From Flavobacterium panacagri (GTDB lineage: Bacteria > Bacteroidota > Bacteroidia > Flavobacteriales > Flavobacteriaceae), in the NCBI RefSeq assembly GCF_030378165.1, contig NZ_CP119766.1, positions 1,736,001-1,800,000 on the forward strand: 64,000 bases of DNA, given 5' to 3'. The translations under genes were made by a program, and so were the position numbers. The notes under the pieces were generated by a model. The model saw nothing but the letters and a program-made list of their open reading frames with translations. It was not told the origin of the DNA and made no database searches. Positions 44,131 through 52,283 of this stretch are shown piece after piece. The stretch's first letter is position 1; the number at the start of each line of letters is the position of its first letter.

Positions 44131-45177
44131 ATGGATTTTTCTAACATATTGATAAAATGGTATTTACAAAACAAGCGTGATTTGCCGTGGCGAAAAACGG
44201 TCGATCCTTACCAGATTTGGCTCTCAGAAATTATGCTGCAACAGACAAGAGTTGCTCAAGGAATGCCTTATTTTTTTGCATTTACTAAGGAATTTCCTAC
44301 TGTAAAAGATTTGGCTGATTCCTCAGAAGAGAAAGTTTTGAAACTCTGGCAGGGTTTGGGGTATTATTCCAGAGCTAGAAATCTTCATAAAACGGCTCAA
44401 TATATTGCTTATGACCTAGATGGAACTTTTCCGGATTCTTATAAAGAACTTTTAAAGCTTAAAGGTGTCGGAGAATATACAGCAGCGGCCATCGCTTCTT
44501 TCTCTTATAATGAATCGGTTCCTGTGGTTGATGGAAATGTGTTTCGAGTCCTATCCCGTTATTTTGATGTAGAAACCGATATTGCTCTTCCTGCTGCTAA
44601 AAAAGAATTTGCTGCTTTAGCTCATGAAGTAATGCCAAAAGATAATCCTGCGATTTTTAATCAGGCAATAATGGAATTTGGTGCGTTGCAATGTGTGCCA
44701 AAGAGCCCAGATTGTACAAAATGTGATTTTAATGACAGCTGTGCTGCATTACAAAAAGGAAAAGTAAATATACTTCCTGTGAAATCTAAAAAAATAAAAG
44801 TGACTAATCGCTATTTTAACTATTTGATTTTGGAAGATATTTGTGGTAATACTTTAATTCGAAAGAGGACTGAAAAAGGAATCTGGCATAATTTATATGA
44901 GTTTCCACTTTTGGAAACAGAATCTATTGTTGATTTCGATATCATTTCAAAAACGGCAAAAGAAGATATTTTTTCAGCATATACAATTATAGGTATAGAG
45001 GATTATAGTGAGTCTACCATTGTGCACAAGCTTTCACATCAACATCTTCACATACAATTTTGGAAAATTAAAGTGAAAGAAAAAATTGAAAACGGAATTG
45101 ATACAGAAAAATTGAAAACATTTCCTTTTCCTATTGTGATTTATAATTTTATAGAAAAGCAGGAAATAAATTGCTAA
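44131..45177 (+). CDS. mutY: A/G-specific adenine glycosylase
   Basis: Removes adenine mispaired with 8-oxoguanine. The helix-hairpin-helix region is LKLKGVGEYTAAAIASF near residues 108-124, and the catalytic Asp is in VPVVDGNVFRVLSRYF. The [4Fe-4S] ligands are CVPKSPDCTKCDFNDSC (C-x6-C-x2-C-x5-C) near 190. The C-terminal NUDIX-like domain covers about 225-348. The start is ATG 44131 because upstream codons lie in the promoter. It heads the mutY-ssb-gldE-gldD run. Confidence 0.94.
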   Translation: MDFSNILIKWYLQNKRDLPWRKTVDPYQIWLSEIMLQQTRVAQGMPYFFAFTKEFPTVKDLADSSEEKVLKLWQGLGYYSRARNLHKTAQYIAYDLDGTFPDSYKELLKLKGVGEYTAAAIASFSYNESVPVVDGNVFRVLSRYFDVETDIALPAAKKEFAALAHEVMPKDNPAIFNQAIMEFGALQCVPKSPDCTKCDFNDSCAALQKGKVNILPVKSKKIKVTNRYFNYLILEDICGNTLIRKRTEKGIWHNLYEFPLLETESIVDFDIISKTAKEDIFSAYTIIGIEDYSESTIVHKLSHQHLHIQFWKIKVKEKIENGIDTEKLKTFPFPIVIYNFIEKQEINC

Positions 45178-45184
45178 AAAAATG

Positions 45185-45192
45185 TATCTTTG
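45185..45192 (+). promoter_or_regulatory. -7 element TATCTTTG of ssb
   Basis: Perfect TAnnTTTG, 8 bp after the mutY stop and 21 bp before the ssb ATG. Confidence 0.6.
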
Positions 45193-45213
45193 GGAGAAAT
45201 ACTACCAAAAACT

Positions 45214-45654
45214 ATGAACGGAACATTAAATAAAGTGATGCTTATTGGCCATTTGGGCGATGATGTGAAGATGCATTATTTTGATGGAGGGAACTGCATC
45301 GGACGTTTTCAGCTGGCAACCAATGAGGTGTATATCAATAAAACGACCAATGAAAAAATAACTTCTACAGAATGGCATAATTTGGTTGTTCGAAACAAAG
45401 CAGCGGAAATCTGCGAAAAATATCTCTCAAAAGGAGATAAGATCTATGTCGAAGGTAGAATTAAATCTCGCCAATGGCAGGCGGAAGATGGGACTACCAA
45501 ATATACGACAGAAATTCAAGTTACCGAGTTTACTTTTCTGACTACCAAAAAAGAAACTGCACATACCAGACAAAATCAAGAGGCAGAATCAACAAAAAAT
45601 ACTAACTTTGATGCTGCAAATGAAGGGCTTCCAATTAATGACCTGCCTTTCTAA
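45214..45654 (+). CDS. ssb: Single-stranded DNA-binding protein
   Basis: OB-fold protein for replication and repair (146 residues). The N terminus MNGTLNKVMLIGHLGDDVK and the central TEWHNLVVRNKAAEICEKYL are typical. The C-terminal tip LPINDLPF is the acidic motif that recruits partner proteins. The ATG at 45214 is chosen over the TTG at 45190, which overlaps the promoter. The next gene is gldE. Confidence 0.95.
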   Translation: MNGTLNKVMLIGHLGDDVKMHYFDGGNCIGRFQLATNEVYINKTTNEKITSTEWHNLVVRNKAAEICEKYLSKGDKIYVEGRIKSRQWQAEDGTTKYTTEIQVTEFTFLTTKKETAHTRQNQEAESTKNTNFDAANEGLPINDLPF

Positions 45655-45680
45655 AAGATGTTTAACTAATTTTATGCAAT

Positions 45681-46985
45681 TTGGACCCGGAGCCCAGTTT
45701 ATTATTTACTACAAATTTAGACACTAATTTAATTATTGGCTTTGTCGGAATATTTATTTTATTATTTCTCTCAGCCATAGTTTCAGGAGCCGAAGTTGCT
45801 CTTTTTTCTTTGTCACAGCAAGATATTGATGATACTCTAAGTGATAATCAGGCAAAAGGTAAAATTATATCCAATCTATTAGATAAACCTAAAAAACTGC
45901 TGGCAACACTACTTGTAGCAAATAATTTTTTCAATATAGGTGTAGTGATTCTGTTTGCTTACATCGGGCAGAATATTTTCGAGGATGTTAGTTCAGTTGC
46001 GCTTAAATTTACTCTGGAAGTTATTCTGGTGACTTTCTTGATTTTATTATTTGGAGAGGTGCTTCCAAAGGTTTATGCAAGCAGAAATAGCAAGAACTTC
46101 GCAAAACGAGTTGCCTATCCTTTAGCTTTTCTAGATAAAGTGCTTTCTCCGATAAGTTTGCCAATGCGAGCAGTTACTTTATATTTGCATCATAAATTAG
46201 GCAAGCAAAAAAGTAATTTCTCTGTTAATCAACTTTCTCAGGCTTTGGAGCTTACAGATTCTGAAGGAACTTCAACAGAAGAACAGAAAATCTTGGAAGG
46301 GATTGTTTCTTTCGGAAATACGGATACAAAGCAGGTAATGAGTCCAAGAATTGATATTTTTGCATTGGAAATATCGGAAACATTCGCAGAAATTTATCCA
46401 AAAATAATAGAAACAGGTTTTTCAAGAATTCCAGTTTATCGCGATAATATTGATCAGATCGAAGGAGTGCTTTTTGTGAAGGATTTGCTTCCTCATATTG
46501 ATAAAGAAGAATTTGACTGGGCGTCTTTAATTAGAGAAGCTTTTTTTGTCCCAGAGAATAAAAAACTGGATAATCTATTGAAAGATTTTCAAAGCCTAAA
46601 AAGCCATTTGGCAATTGTGGTTGATGAATATGGCGGAACATCAGGATTAGTTTCTTTAGAAGATGTAATTGAGGAAATTGTAGGTGATATTAGTGATGAG
46701 TTTGATGATGAAAACCTAAACTTTTCACAGATTGATGATAATAATTTTCTTTTTGAAGGAAAGATAAACCTGAAAGATTTCTATAGAATTGTAGATGTTG
46801 ACGAAGATGTTTTTGAATCTCATAAAGGAGAAGCAGAAACACTTGCGGGATTTATTCTAGAGATTTTAGGTAATTTTCCGAAAAAAGACCAAAAAGTGCC
46901 TTTTGAAAACTGTGTTTTTACAGTAGAAACAGTAGATAAAAAGCGCGTAAAACAAATAAAAGTAACAATTAATAAAAATGCTTAA
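45681..46985 (+). CDS. gldE: Gliding motility-associated protein GldE
   Basis: A 434-residue inner-membrane protein of the HlyC/CorC (CNNM-like) family. The DUF21 transmembrane part covers about 15-180 (IVSGAEVALFSLSQQD, LLFGEVLPKVYASRN). The CBS pair covers about 200-330 (TKQVMSPRIDIFALE, VVDEYGGTSGLVSLEDVIEEIVGD). The CorC/HlyC C-terminal domain follows. GldE acts with GldD and GldB in gliding and type IX secretion. The start appears to be TTG at 45681 (reading DPEPS next); the nearby ATG at 45674 is in another frame. It overlaps gldD by 8 bp (ATGCTTAA). Confidence 0.9.
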   Translation: MDPEPSLLFTTNLDTNLIIGFVGIFILLFLSAIVSGAEVALFSLSQQDIDDTLSDNQAKGKIISNLLDKPKKLLATLLVANNFFNIGVVILFAYIGQNIFEDVSSVALKFTLEVILVTFLILLFGEVLPKVYASRNSKNFAKRVAYPLAFLDKVLSPISLPMRAVTLYLHHKLGKQKSNFSVNQLSQALELTDSEGTSTEEQKILEGIVSFGNTDTKQVMSPRIDIFALEISETFAEIYPKIIETGFSRIPVYRDNIDQIEGVLFVKDLLPHIDKEEFDWASLIREAFFVPENKKLDNLLKDFQSLKSHLAIVVDEYGGTSGLVSLEDVIEEIVGDISDEFDDENLNFSQIDDNNFLFEGKINLKDFYRIVDVDEDVFESHKGEAETLAGFILEILGNFPKKDQKVPFENCVFTVETVDKKRVKQIKVTINKNA

Positions 46986-47538
46986 TAAAATATTTTCCAT
47001 AACAGCAATTTTACTTGCATTAACGATTGTAAGCTGTAAAAATGATGTTGTGCCAAAGCCGGCAAGTTTTCTGCGATTAGATTATCCGGAAGCAAAATAC
47101 ATGAATTTTGAAAATAACTGTCCGTTTGCTTTTGAAATGAATGAAGATGCAGTTATTAAAGGAGAAAAAGAATGTGGTTTTGCGATTACTTATCCAAAGA
47201 TGAAAGCAACGATTTATTTAACTTATAAGCCTGTAAACGGCAATATAGATAAGTTGTTGAGAGATGCTCAAAAATTGACGTATGAACACGTTATTAAAGC
47301 CGATGATATTTTAGAACAGCCTTATTTAAATCCGCAGAAAAAGGTTTATGGAATGTTTTACCAAGTTGATGGAAACGCAGCAACAAATTCTCAGTTTTAC
47401 GTTACCGACAGTACCAAACACTTTTTAATTGGTTCGATGTATTTTTACGCAAAACCAAACTTTGACTCGATTATGCCAGCTGCGAGTTATGTTAAGAACG
47501 ATATGCAGCGTTTGATGGAAACATTGAAGTGGAAATAA
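46978..47538 (+). CDS. gldD: Gliding motility lipoprotein GldD
   Basis: A 186-residue lipoprotein essential for gliding in F. johnsoniae. The signal peptide ends in a lipobox TIVSC (C20). The family segment PKPASFLRLDYPEAKY follows, then FENNCPFAF and YGMFYQVDGNAATNSQFYVTDS. The start overlaps the end of gldE, the same arrangement as known for these two genes. The product is probably anchored to the inner membrane, facing the periplasm. Confidence 0.92.
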   Translation: MLNKIFSITAILLALTIVSCKNDVVPKPASFLRLDYPEAKYMNFENNCPFAFEMNEDAVIKGEKECGFAITYPKMKATIYLTYKPVNGNIDKLLRDAQKLTYEHVIKADDILEQPYLNPQKKVYGMFYQVDGNAATNSQFYVTDSTKHFLIGSMYFYAKPNFDSIMPAASYVKNDMQRLMETLKWK

Positions 47539-47545
47539 TAACAAG

Positions 47546-47571
47546 AAAGGATCCAATTTGGATCCTTTTTT
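47546..47571 (+). terminator. Terminator after gldD
   Basis: AAAGGATCC / GGATCCTTT with AATTT loop and a T run. Confidence 0.85.
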
Positions 47572-47586
47572 GTGTTCTTTAAATCA

Positions 47587-47904
47587 TTAAAATATTTTTA
47601 AGCCTATGATTCCTGCAACAATTAAAGAAGCAGATAAAAGTCTAAGAATGTTGGATGAATCGCCAAAAAATAATATTCCAACTAATAGTGTGCCAACTGC
47701 TCCAATGCCTGTCCAAACGGCATAAGCGGTGCCTATTGGAATTGTTTTTTGTGAGTAAAACAATAAGCTCCCACTAATAACCATTGATAAAACAGCAGTA
47801 AATATCCAGACAAATTTATTGTTCTCTGGCTGTTGAGCCATTTTCATTCCTAAAGGCCAGCCAATTTCAAATATTCCAGCGATAATTAAAGCAATCCAAT
47901 TCAT
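47587..47904 (-). CDS. Small multidrug resistance family exporter, SugE/Gdx type
   Basis: A four-helix inner-membrane antiporter of 105 residues. The conserved Glu of helix 1 is in GIFEIGW. The helix-3 signature TAYAVWTGIGAVGTLLVGI matches SugE/Gdx rather than the EmrE drug exporters. Gdx members export guanidinium, and some also transport quaternary ammonium compounds. It follows a Crp-type regulator on the same strand by 76 bp, so control by that regulator is plausible. Confidence 0.88.
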   Translation of the reverse strand: MNWIALIIAGIFEIGWPLGMKMAQQPENNKFVWIFTAVLSMVISGSLLFYSQKTIPIGTAYAVWTGIGAVGTLLVGILFFGDSSNILRLLSASLIVAGIIGLKIF

Positions 47905-47980
47905 CTTTTTTTTAATTTAATATTGAATTGCAAAGGAATAGAATATAAAAAAGCGATTTTTTGATGTAGATCAAAATCGA

Positions 47981-48565
47981 TTATGGTTTTCGGATTCTGC
48001 TTAAAGTTTCTTGAGTAATTCCTAAATAGGATGCAATATGTCCGAGATTAAAGCGATTAAGGAGGTTGGGTTGCAGCCTTATTAATGTCTCATAACGTTC
48101 TGCAGCTGATTCTGTATGTAATGACATCGTTCTTTCTTCAAGAATGATACAAACTTCTTCGGCTATTTTCCTGCCAATTAAATTTAATTCAGGGTAGATT
48201 CGATATAATTCATTTAAGTCATTTACAGAGATCGCATATATTTCTGAATCTTCAAGAAACTGAATATTTTCAAATGAAGGCTTGTTAGCATAAATAGGTA
48301 ATATGGAACCAAAAATCTGATTTTCTTCTCCAAACCAGGCATTCACTTCTTTTTCATTTCTGTGAAAATAGACGCGTATTAATCCTTTTGAAATCACAAA
48401 ATAACTGGATATATTTTGACCTTCCTTTAAAAAATGTTCATTTTTCTTTTTAAGAAAATATTTTGTCCTCAGATTAATCTCTTTTATGGCTTCATCACTA
48501 AGATGTCCATATTTTCTGAATTGCTCAATAAGCGGATTGGTAATATGAGCTTGTTCTGATTTCAT
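47981..48565 (-). CDS. Crp/Fnr family transcriptional regulator
   Basis: A 194-residue regulator. Residues about 20-120 form the cyclic-nucleotide-binding fold (FLKEGQNISSYFVISKGLIRVYF). The C-terminal helix-turn-helix is LGHIASYLGITQETLSRIRKP, ending right after the recognition helix. There are no Fnr-type cysteines, so it probably senses a small molecule or nothing known. It is transcribed towards the Gdx gene. Confidence 0.9.
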   Translation of the reverse strand: MKSEQAHITNPLIEQFRKYGHLSDEAIKEINLRTKYFLKKKNEHFLKEGQNISSYFVISKGLIRVYFHRNEKEVNAWFGEENQIFGSILPIYANKPSFENIQFLEDSEIYAISVNDLNELYRIYPELNLIGRKIAEEVCIILEERTMSLHTESAAERYETLIRLQPNLLNRFNLGHIASYLGITQETLSRIRKP

Positions 48566-48590
48566 TTTTTATTGTGGTATTTAAACAAAG

Positions 48591-48614
48591 AAAGGCGTTC
48601 ATTTGAACGCCTTT
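48591..48614 (-). terminator. Hairpin terminator of the HMA lipoprotein gene
   Basis: AAAGGCGTTC / GAACGCCTTT with an ATTT loop, between two minus-strand genes. Confidence 0.75.
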
Positions 48615-48631
48615 AGTATAATTAAAATCAT

Positions 48632-49009
48632 TTAAGATTTAAAATTCGAAACTTTATATGTTTTTCCGTCTCCAGTTTCTTGAACCACTTTTGTTAAAGA
48701 TTCTGGATTTTGAACTGTTTTGTCAAAACTTACGGTTGCTGTTTTTTTATCAAAATCTACAGTTGCTTTGTCTACACCGTCAAGATTGGCTAACTCTTCT
48801 TCGATTGTTTTCGCACATCCAACAGCACAAGTCATTCCGTCGATTGTAAAACTTGCTGTTTGAAGGTTTTCAGCAGCAATTGGTTTGCGTTCTTTTGGAG
48901 CGCTTTTTTCTGCATTTACAACCTGAAGACTTTTATCTTCTTCTTTTTTACAGCCAACCAATACTAAACCAGCGATTGTTGCGGCGATTAAGATTTTTGA
49001 AATTTTCAT
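48632..49009 (-). CDS. Heavy-metal-associated (HMA) domain lipoprotein
   Basis: A 125-residue protein with lipoprotein signal (lipobox LVGC, C20). One HMA ferredoxin-like domain covers about 52-120. Its metal loop reads GMTCAVGCAKTIEEE, with three residues between the cysteines instead of the classical CxxC. The rest (DGVDKATVDFDKKTATVSFD) is normal for copper or zinc chaperone domains. It is probably a periplasmic metal chaperone or buffer. No P-type ATPase is adjacent. Confidence 0.85.
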   Translation of the reverse strand: MKISKILIAATIAGLVLVGCKKEEDKSLQVVNAEKSAPKERKPIAAENLQTASFTIDGMTCAVGCAKTIEEELANLDGVDKATVDFDKKTATVSFDKTVQNPESLTKVVQETGDGKTYKVSNFKS

Positions 49010-49044
49010 TATATATAAATTTTAAATTGCTAATTAGTTGCCTG

Positions 49045-49052
49045 CAAAATTA
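49045..49052 (-). promoter_or_regulatory. -7 element TAATTTTG of the HMA lipoprotein gene
   Basis: Perfect TAnnTTTG on the minus strand, 35 bp before the start codon. Confidence 0.5.
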
Positions 49053-49110
49053 CTAAAAAGTGAGCCGTCAGTTCGTAAAATAATTACAAATTTGCAGTAA
49101 AACTTGATCT

Positions 49111-49977
49111 ATGGAAACAAAACAGTTAAAATGGCTGTATTTAGCGATTCTCTCTCTTATCTGGGGAAGTTCTTTTATTTTGATAAAAAAGGGATTAATC
49201 GGATTGACTGCGATCCAAGTTGGTTCATTCCGAATCATTTTTGCAGCTTTATTTTTATTGATTATCGGTTTTAATAGTTTAAGAAAAATTTCCCGCCGCC
49301 AATGGAAATATGTTGCCATAACTTCTTTCTTCGGAACTTTTATGCCTGCTTATCTTTTTGCGATTGCAGAAACGCAAGTGAATAGTTCGATTGTAGCTAT
49401 TTTAAATTCGCTGACACCTTTAAATACATTAGTTTTAGGGATATTAGCTTTTGGAATTCAGTTTCAGAAAAGACAGGTTTTAGGAGTGTTTGTTGGTCTT
49501 GTAGGTTGTCTGTTGCTGGTTTTAAGCGGAGATTCTTCGGGAGGAACTCAAAACTATCTGTATGTATTATTGGTTGTAATTGCAACGCTTAGTTATGCCA
49601 TTAATGTGAATTTGATTAAAAAATACCTTCACGATTTAAATTCGATAAGTATTACAACGGGAAATTTTGCAGTGCTTTTTCTGCCTGCATTAATCATTTT
49701 AAGTACGACTGATATCAGTCAGAAAATACATTTTGTAGAAACCCAGCATTCGATATTTTTTGTCATGATTTTAGGTGTTTTAGGAACAGGAATCGCTAAT
49801 ATTCTTTTCTTTAAATTAATTCAGATGTCATCGCCTGTATTCGCGACTTCTGTAACTTATTTGATTCCGATTGTTGCTTTTTTCTGGGGATTATTAGACA
49901 ATGAAATGCTGACGCCGATTCAGTCGGTTGGTGCTTTTGTTATTTTGATTGGGGTTTATTTGTCAGCTAAGAAATAA
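49111..49977 (+). CDS. EamA/DMT family transporter
   Basis: A 288-residue inner-membrane protein with ten hydrophobic helices in two repeats. Repeat starts are LAILSLIWGSSFILIKKGL near residue 12 and YLYVLLVVIATLSYAINVNLI near 150. The family exports small metabolites or amino acids, and the substrate cannot be told. It is divergent from the HMA gene. Confidence 0.9.
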   Translation: METKQLKWLYLAILSLIWGSSFILIKKGLIGLTAIQVGSFRIIFAALFLLIIGFNSLRKISRRQWKYVAITSFFGTFMPAYLFAIAETQVNSSIVAILNSLTPLNTLVLGILAFGIQFQKRQVLGVFVGLVGCLLLVLSGDSSGGTQNYLYVLLVVIATLSYAINVNLIKKYLHDLNSISITTGNFAVLFLPALIILSTTDISQKIHFVETQHSIFFVMILGVLGTGIANILFFKLIQMSSPVFATSVTYLIPIVAFFWGLLDNEMLTPIQSVGAFVILIGVYLSAKK

Positions 49978-49998
49978 GATTTTTCTATAGTTATAGAT

Positions 49999-50114
49999 AA
50001 AGTTTGTCATTTCGACCGAAGGGAGAAATCACACGAGCAATTCGACAAAGATTGGCTACATGTAATGTGGAGTTTCTATTGTGATTTCTCCCTTCGGTCG
50101 AAATGACAAACTTT
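49999..50114. repeat. 34-bp perfect inverted repeat element
   Basis: Arms 49999-50032 and 50081-50114 are exact reverse complements (left arm starts AAAGTTTGTCATTTCGACCG). The 48-bp middle contains GATTGGCTACATG. A degenerate copy lies at 62707-62813. It could fold into a very long hairpin. Confidence 0.9.
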
Positions 50115-50137
50115 GTGGAATAGTTTAATAAAAAAGC

Positions 50138-50164
50138 TTTGTCAAAGTTTTAAACTTTGACAAA
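50138..50164. repeat. Dispersed palindrome GTCAAAGTTTTAAACTTTGAC, copy 2
   Basis: Identical in its 21-bp core to copy 1 at 13312. It is followed by CTTAGAGTCTTAGTGTCTCAG words and a CCCGATAGTTATCGGG palindrome near 50198. Confidence 0.7.
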
Positions 50165-50222
50165 ACCTTCAAAAATCTTAGAGTCTTAGTGTCTCAGTCC
50201 CGATAGTTATCGGGATAGCATC

Positions 50223-52271
50223 TTATAAAAAATCTTTCTCAGAAACCCCTTCGTTGATTTTAATATCAGACATTTTGATGTCTAATTCGAAACCAACATT
50301 TTGAATTAAATTAAAAGGAACTTTTACGCCTTTTACTTCTTTATAATCATTGAAGTTTGTGATTTGTGTCGCTGATTTTCCACCTTGTTCGCGAAGTTTA
50401 GATTCAGCTGTTTTTAGGCCTGATTTAACATCGTAGTAATAAGTTGTTTTGCCGTCTTTAATAACATAAGCATCGCTTCCGTTGATTGGTTCGATTCCTT
50501 CTACTTTAAGATCGGTTCTTTTTACAAGCTGTAACTCTTCAAAAGGAGCAGCGTTTGCTTTCATTTCAGCTAAATCTTCTCCTTGAAGGTCTTTTCTCTG
50601 GCCTTGCTGTTCGATATAAGCGCCTTTTTCGTTTACAACCTGTTTCATTAGATTCATGGTTCCCATAGAAAGCGAAACCATCATTTTCCCTTTTGAATCT
50701 AATTTTGATGTAAAAGTCAATGGAGTAGGAGCTTGCGGAATAGTGGTTGAGCCGTTCATGTAAAGCGTTTTAACAGCAGAAACTGCTTTTTCTCCTCCAA
50801 TTGCTTTGATGTAATTTTCAAAAACCGTCTTAGCTGTTAAATCTTTTGGAGCTTCTTTTTTAGTTGAAGGTTTTTCAGCTGGATTTCCGTATTTGTCGAA
50901 ATAGGAAATTGGAATTTGAAGTTTTTCTAAGCCGGACAGAACATCGGAGCCTTTTCCAACAATTACAACTCGCATATTGTCCAATAGAAAATATTTGTTG
51001 GCAACACGGTAAATATCGTCAGCTGTGACATTATTGATCGTCTGAATGTATTTTTCGTAGAAATCTGCTGGAAGTTTCTCTGTTTCGATGTTTAGTGCAT
51101 AACGAGCAACAGCCTGTGGTTTTTCAACCTGCATTACAAATCTTCCAATATAACCTGCTTTTACATTTCTTAAAACTTCTGGATCTACTCTTTCAGTGCG
51201 AATTCTTTTAATTTCTTTAATAAACTGAACAACCGCGCTGTCTGTAACTGTGTTTCTAACAGCCGAATTAGCTTTGAATTTAGTCACATATTTTCCGCTT
51301 CCAATGTTTGAGCTTGCACCATAAGTCCAAGCGTGTTGTTCGCGTAAATTCATGTTTAGATAACTGTTGAAATCACCTCCCAAAATTTGGTTTGCAATTA
51401 CAGCAGGAAAAAAATCTGGATCGCTCATTTTTAAATTGACGGTATTTACCAATGAAATTTCAGATTGAACTGCGTTTGGAACATCTACAAAATCAATTTG
51501 TAATTTCGAAGGGTTAACTGGATCAGGATAAGTGTTTTTTGGGGCGCTTTGTTTTTTCCATTTGCTGAATAATTTTTCAACTGAAGCCTTTGTTTCTTTA
51601 AATTTAATGTCTCCAATAATTACTAAATAAGCATTTTCTGGAACAAAATGAATATTATAGTTGTTTTGAACATCTTCTAATGTCACATTTTTCACAGTTT
51701 CTTCAGAAAGATATTCTCCGTTTGGATGATTTTTTCCAAACGCTAATACATCAACAACTCTATTTGAAATTGCAGGAACACTTTTTTCGTCAGCTTTTAA
51801 TCCTTCAAGTAATTTCGCTTTTTCTTTGTCAAATTCAGTTTGAGTAAAATTGGGCTGTAAAGAACCTTCGGCCAAAAGCTCTAAAACGCGTCCAGAATAT
51901 TTGGATAATGAACTAGCGTATGCACCTTGTGAAGTGAAATTTATATTGGCTCCATAAAAGTCAATTTCTTCATTGAAAGCTTCTTTGGTTGTTTTTTTAG
52001 TTCCGTTTCCAATTAAACTGCTGGTTAATTCGTCAACACCTTTTTTGTTGCCTTCGGTAAATGGTGCATTATCTAAAGTAAGCGTAAAACTTACTCTTGG
52101 TAATTTATGATTTTCAACAATCAAAACTTTCATGCCGTTTGCCAAAACAAAAGTCTGCGGTTTTTTGATGTTGACTACTGGGGCGTTTCCTGGTTTGGGT
52201 TGTGGACGATCTTGTGCTTGCATAATTCCAGTTAGGAATAAAAGGATTAAAAAAGTATATATTTTTTTCAT
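50223..52271 (-). CDS. M16 family peptidase homologue lacking the zinc motif, with C-terminal LolA-like domain
   Basis: A 682-residue exported protein (signal MKKIYTFLILLFLTGIMQAQ). Residues about 30-460 form two M16 folds, but the HxxEH site is replaced (the equivalent loop reads VDELTSSLIGNG), so this is the non-catalytic partner. A second-half R/Y-type motif region (NLREQHAWTYGA) is present. Residues about 480-682 are an added domain resembling the lipoprotein-carrier (LolA-like) beta sheet (LYMNGSTTIPQAPTPLTFTS, KDGKTTYYYDVKSGL). It lies 12 bp after the active M16 gene, and together they should make a heterodimeric periplasmic protease. Confidence 0.88.
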   Translation of the reverse strand: MKKIYTFLILLFLTGIMQAQDRPQPKPGNAPVVNIKKPQTFVLANGMKVLIVENHKLPRVSFTLTLDNAPFTEGNKKGVDELTSSLIGNGTKKTTKEAFNEEIDFYGANINFTSQGAYASSLSKYSGRVLELLAEGSLQPNFTQTEFDKEKAKLLEGLKADEKSVPAISNRVVDVLAFGKNHPNGEYLSEETVKNVTLEDVQNNYNIHFVPENAYLVIIGDIKFKETKASVEKLFSKWKKQSAPKNTYPDPVNPSKLQIDFVDVPNAVQSEISLVNTVNLKMSDPDFFPAVIANQILGGDFNSYLNMNLREQHAWTYGASSNIGSGKYVTKFKANSAVRNTVTDSAVVQFIKEIKRIRTERVDPEVLRNVKAGYIGRFVMQVEKPQAVARYALNIETEKLPADFYEKYIQTINNVTADDIYRVANKYFLLDNMRVVIVGKGSDVLSGLEKLQIPISYFDKYGNPAEKPSTKKEAPKDLTAKTVFENYIKAIGGEKAVSAVKTLYMNGSTTIPQAPTPLTFTSKLDSKGKMMVSLSMGTMNLMKQVVNEKGAYIEQQGQRKDLQGEDLAEMKANAAPFEELQLVKRTDLKVEGIEPINGSDAYVIKDGKTTYYYDVKSGLKTAESKLREQGGKSATQITNFNDYKEVKGVKVPFNLIQNVGFELDIKMSDIKINEGVSEKDFL

Positions 52272-52283
52272 GATTCGATATTC

